A DNA stretch of 64,000 nt from Ferrovibrio sp035304305 (GTDB lineage Bacteria > Pseudomonadota > Alphaproteobacteria > Ferrovibrionales > Ferrovibrionaceae). The stretch is from the NCBI RefSeq assembly GCF_035304305.1, contig NZ_DATGQG010000054.1:1-64000 (forward strand), written 5' to 3'. This document shows, in pieces, positions 62,216-64,000 of the stretch. Made by a program: the position numbers and the translations under genes. The notes below the pieces were generated by a model. That model was not told the DNA's origin, searched no databases, and was given only the letters and a program-made list of their open reading frames with translations. Position 1 is the stretch's first letter. Every line of letters begins with the position of its first letter.

Positions 62216-62963
62216 AGCGGGCGGCGCCGGCGATCGCTTCCTGCTCGACGATGGGATAACCGCCTTCCGCCTCGTTATGCAGGGCGGCATCCAGCGAGAG
62301 ATCCCACTGCCGGTAGCTGGAGGCCCGGTCGGCCTTCATGCAGCCGTTGGGGAAACGGGCGATTTCGGCCGCCAGCTGCTCGGCCGCCTGACGCGCCGCG
62401 CCCGTCGGCACGACGCGGTTGGCGAGACCGAAGGAGAGCGCCTCATCGGCTTTGACCGGACGGCCGGTCAGGATCATGTCGAGCGCGCGGCTGTGGCCGA
62501 TCAGCCGCGGCAGCCGCACCGTGCCGCCATCGATCAGCGGCACGCCCCAGCGCCGGCAGAAGACGCCGAAGACCGCATCCTCTTCGGCAACGCGCAGATC
62601 GCACCACAGCGCCAGTTCCAGCCCGCCCGCGACTGCATAACCCGAGACCGCCGCAATCACCGGCTTGGAGAGATGCAGGCGGGTCGGCCCCATCGGGCCT
62701 TCGCTTTCCGGCGTGGCATCGTTGCGCCGGTCGCCATCGGCCACCGCCTTGAGGTCGGCGCCGGCGCAGAAATTGCCGCCCGCGCCCCACAGCACGGCAA
62801 CGCGCGCCGCATCATCGGCATCGAAATCCTTGAAGGCCTGACGCAGCGCATCCGCCGTCGGACGGTCGACGGCATTGCGGGCCTCGGGGCGATTGAGAAT
62901 CACCGTCGTCACCGCGCCCTGCTTTTCGATCCGCACACTGGTCTGCTGCTGTCCGTCGCTCAT
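62172..62963 (-). CDS. Crotonase/enoyl-CoA hydratase family protein
   Basis: A 263-residue crotonase-fold enzyme. Both oxyanion loops are present (NFCAGADLKAV and GYAVAGGLELALWCDL), and the first loop's Glu is in GGLELAL. The position of the second hydratase Glu reads VFCRRWGVPLIDGGTVRLP, with no obvious glutamate, so hydratase activity is uncertain. I chose ATG 62963 because GGGGAGGACATC precedes it; the open frame extends upstream. The 3' end overlaps mutY. Confidence 0.85.
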   Translation of the reverse strand: MSDGQQQTSVRIEKQGAVTTVILNRPEARNAVDRPTADALRQAFKDFDADDAARVAVLWGAGGNFCAGADLKAVADGDRRNDATPESEGPMGPTRLHLSKPVIAAVSGYAVAGGLELALWCDLRVAEEDAVFGVFCRRWGVPLIDGGTVRLPRLIGHSRALDMILTGRPVKADEALSFGLANRVVPTGAARQAAEQLAAEIARFPNGCMKADRASSYRQWDLSLDAALHNEAEGGYPIVEQEAIAGAARFKGGLGRHGDFSSI

Positions 62964-63084
62964 GATGTCCTCCCCGACTGCTGCAAGGCTGACAGTCATG
63001 GCGCAATCGGGCAAGCCGTAAGTCTTTCCGGCGTGCTCCCGTTACGGCAATCTGCGAAGTGAAGAAAACAGGCAAATCCGAAGA

Positions 63085-64000
63085 ATGGCTTTCGACTGGC
63101 GGCGGAATTTATGGCGCGGCACCGGCTATCTGCTCGGTCCCCTGGTCCGCCTGTGGCTGCAGCGCCGCGCCGCGCGCGGCAAGGAAGAGCCGGCGCGGCT
63201 GAGCGAGCGCCTCGGCATTCCGGGCCTGCAGCGGCCGGAGGGCCGGCTGGTCTGGTGCCATGCCGCCAGCGTCGGCGAGGCGCAGGCCCTGCTGCCGCTG
63301 CTGCAGGCATTGCGCCGCCGCGAGCCCGGGCTGACGCTGCTGCTGACCACGGGCACCGTCACCTCCGCGCGTCTGGTGCAGCAGCGCAAGGCCGGCATGC
63401 CGGAAGGTGACGGCATTCTGCACCAGTTCGTGCCGGTCGATCTGCCCGGCGCGGTGGACCGCTTTCTCGATCACTGGCGACCCGATCTGGCGGTGTGGAC
63501 GGAATCGGAATTCTGGCCCGGCATGCTGAACGGGCTGCGCCATCGCGGCATTCCGGCGCTGCTGATCAATGCGCGGCTGTCGGACCGCTCCTGCCGCCGC
63601 TGGCAGGCGGCGCCCGGCACCGCGCGCTGGCTGCTCGGCAGTTTTGCCGCGATCTACGCGCAGACCCATGGCGATGCCGAGCGGCTGCGCCGGCTCGGCG
63701 CCCGCGACGTGCAGGAGGTCGGCAATCTCAAGCTCGCCGCGCCGCCGCTGCCGGTGGACGAAGCGGCCGTCGCCGAATGGCAGCAGCGTCTGCAGGGCCG
63801 GCCGAGATGGCTGGTGGCCAGCACCCATCCGGGGGAGGAACCGCTCGCGGTTCTGGCGCACCGCTTCCTCGAGCCGCATTTCCCTGGCCTGCTGACGATC
63901 ATCGTGCCGCGGCATCCCGAACGCGGCCCCGCGCTGGCGAGCGAACTGGGCGCGCCGGATCTGAATATCGCGCTGCGCTCGCGCGGCGAGATGCCGGATG
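63085..64000 (+). CDS. waaA: 3-deoxy-D-manno-octulosonic acid transferase (partial)
   Basis: Adds Kdo to lipid A at the inner membrane. The first 305 residues are present and the gene runs off the right edge. An N-terminal amphipathic anchor (LWRGTGYLLGPLVRLWLQRR) is followed by the GT30 motif HAASVGEAQAL with catalytic Glu65, then VWTESEFWPGML and LINARLSDRS. The C-terminal CMP-Kdo site lies mostly outside. The gene shows that the cell makes lipopolysaccharide. Confidence 0.93.
   Translation, partial: MAFDWRRNLWRGTGYLLGPLVRLWLQRRAARGKEEPARLSERLGIPGLQRPEGRLVWCHAASVGEAQALLPLLQALRRREPGLTLLLTTGTVTSARLVQQRKAGMPEGDGILHQFVPVDLPGAVDRFLDHWRPDLAVWTESEFWPGMLNGLRHRGIPALLINARLSDRSCRRWQAAPGTARWLLGSFAAIYAQTHGDAERLRRLGARDVQEVGNLKLAAPPLPVDEAAVAEWQQRLQGRPRWLVASTHPGEEPLAVLAHRFLEPHFPGLLTIIVPRHPERGPALASELGAPDLNIALRSRGEMPD

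Overview
The window looks like chromosomal core DNA from a high-GC alphaproteobacterium. The evidence is gene content and order: pyrF-trpF-trpB-trpA-accD-folC, lysC/ptsP/rodZ/ispG/hisS/prfA/prmC/DUF4167, comF-grxC-nitrilase, xseB-ispA-dxs-tlyA, argD-argF-hslO, and dciA(DUF721)-dsbA-smc beside mutY. A Rhodospirillales-type lineage fits best, but that is inference from remembered gene order and no search was run. I see no insertion sequence, prophage, integrase, CRISPR array or replication origin. No stretch longer than about 230 bases lacks a gene.

Layout. 1-6271: a cut-off secreted polysaccharide deacetylase, then a tight plus-strand run for pyrimidine, tryptophan, fatty-acid and folate synthesis, meeting thioredoxin head-on. 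6470-17522: a secreted alpha/beta hydrolase with a clear terminator, then a long minus-strand run from lysC through ptsP, rodZ, ispG, hisS, prfA and prmC to a DUF4167 gene. 17709-22840: ubiG, a DUF1178 gene, a methyltransferase/acetyltransferase/inositol-phosphatase trio on plus, and comF-grxC-nitrilase on minus. 22933-29009: atuA-like gene, ada, dps, msrP and a lone glgA. 29099-34168: an RND efflux pair with a divergent TetR regulator and a tRNA-Gln(CTG). 34232-40754: minus-strand xseB-ispA-dxs-MATE-tlyA-rRNA methyltransferase. 40918-49412: SYLF and DUF3293 genes, an acyl-CoA operon (meaB-aminotransferase-acyl-CoA dehydrogenase-thiolase), an unpaired ABC permease, a small membrane protein, a thioesterase and an iron alcohol dehydrogenase. 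49630-55625: argD-argF-hslO, a lipoprotein, a 2-hydroxyacid dehydrogenase and a pentapeptide-repeat protein. 55629-64000: smc-dsbA-dciA on minus, mutY, a crotonase-family gene and the start of waaA/kdtA.

Most genes are housekeeping: amino-acid and isoprenoid precursors, translation termination and its methylation, envelope and redox maintenance, DNA repair and chromosome organisation. Accessory traits are the efflux systems, the alkylation and peroxide defence genes (ada, dps, msrP) and the acyl-CoA catabolic operon.

The most unusual object is the SMC protein. At 1374 residues it is about 200 longer than usual. Each coiled-coil arm carries seven consecutive 18-residue repeats (126 residues per arm), at nearly the same distance on either side of the hinge, as if the two antiparallel arms had lengthened together. 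A second point of interest is a terminator-like hairpin in the short leader of argD.
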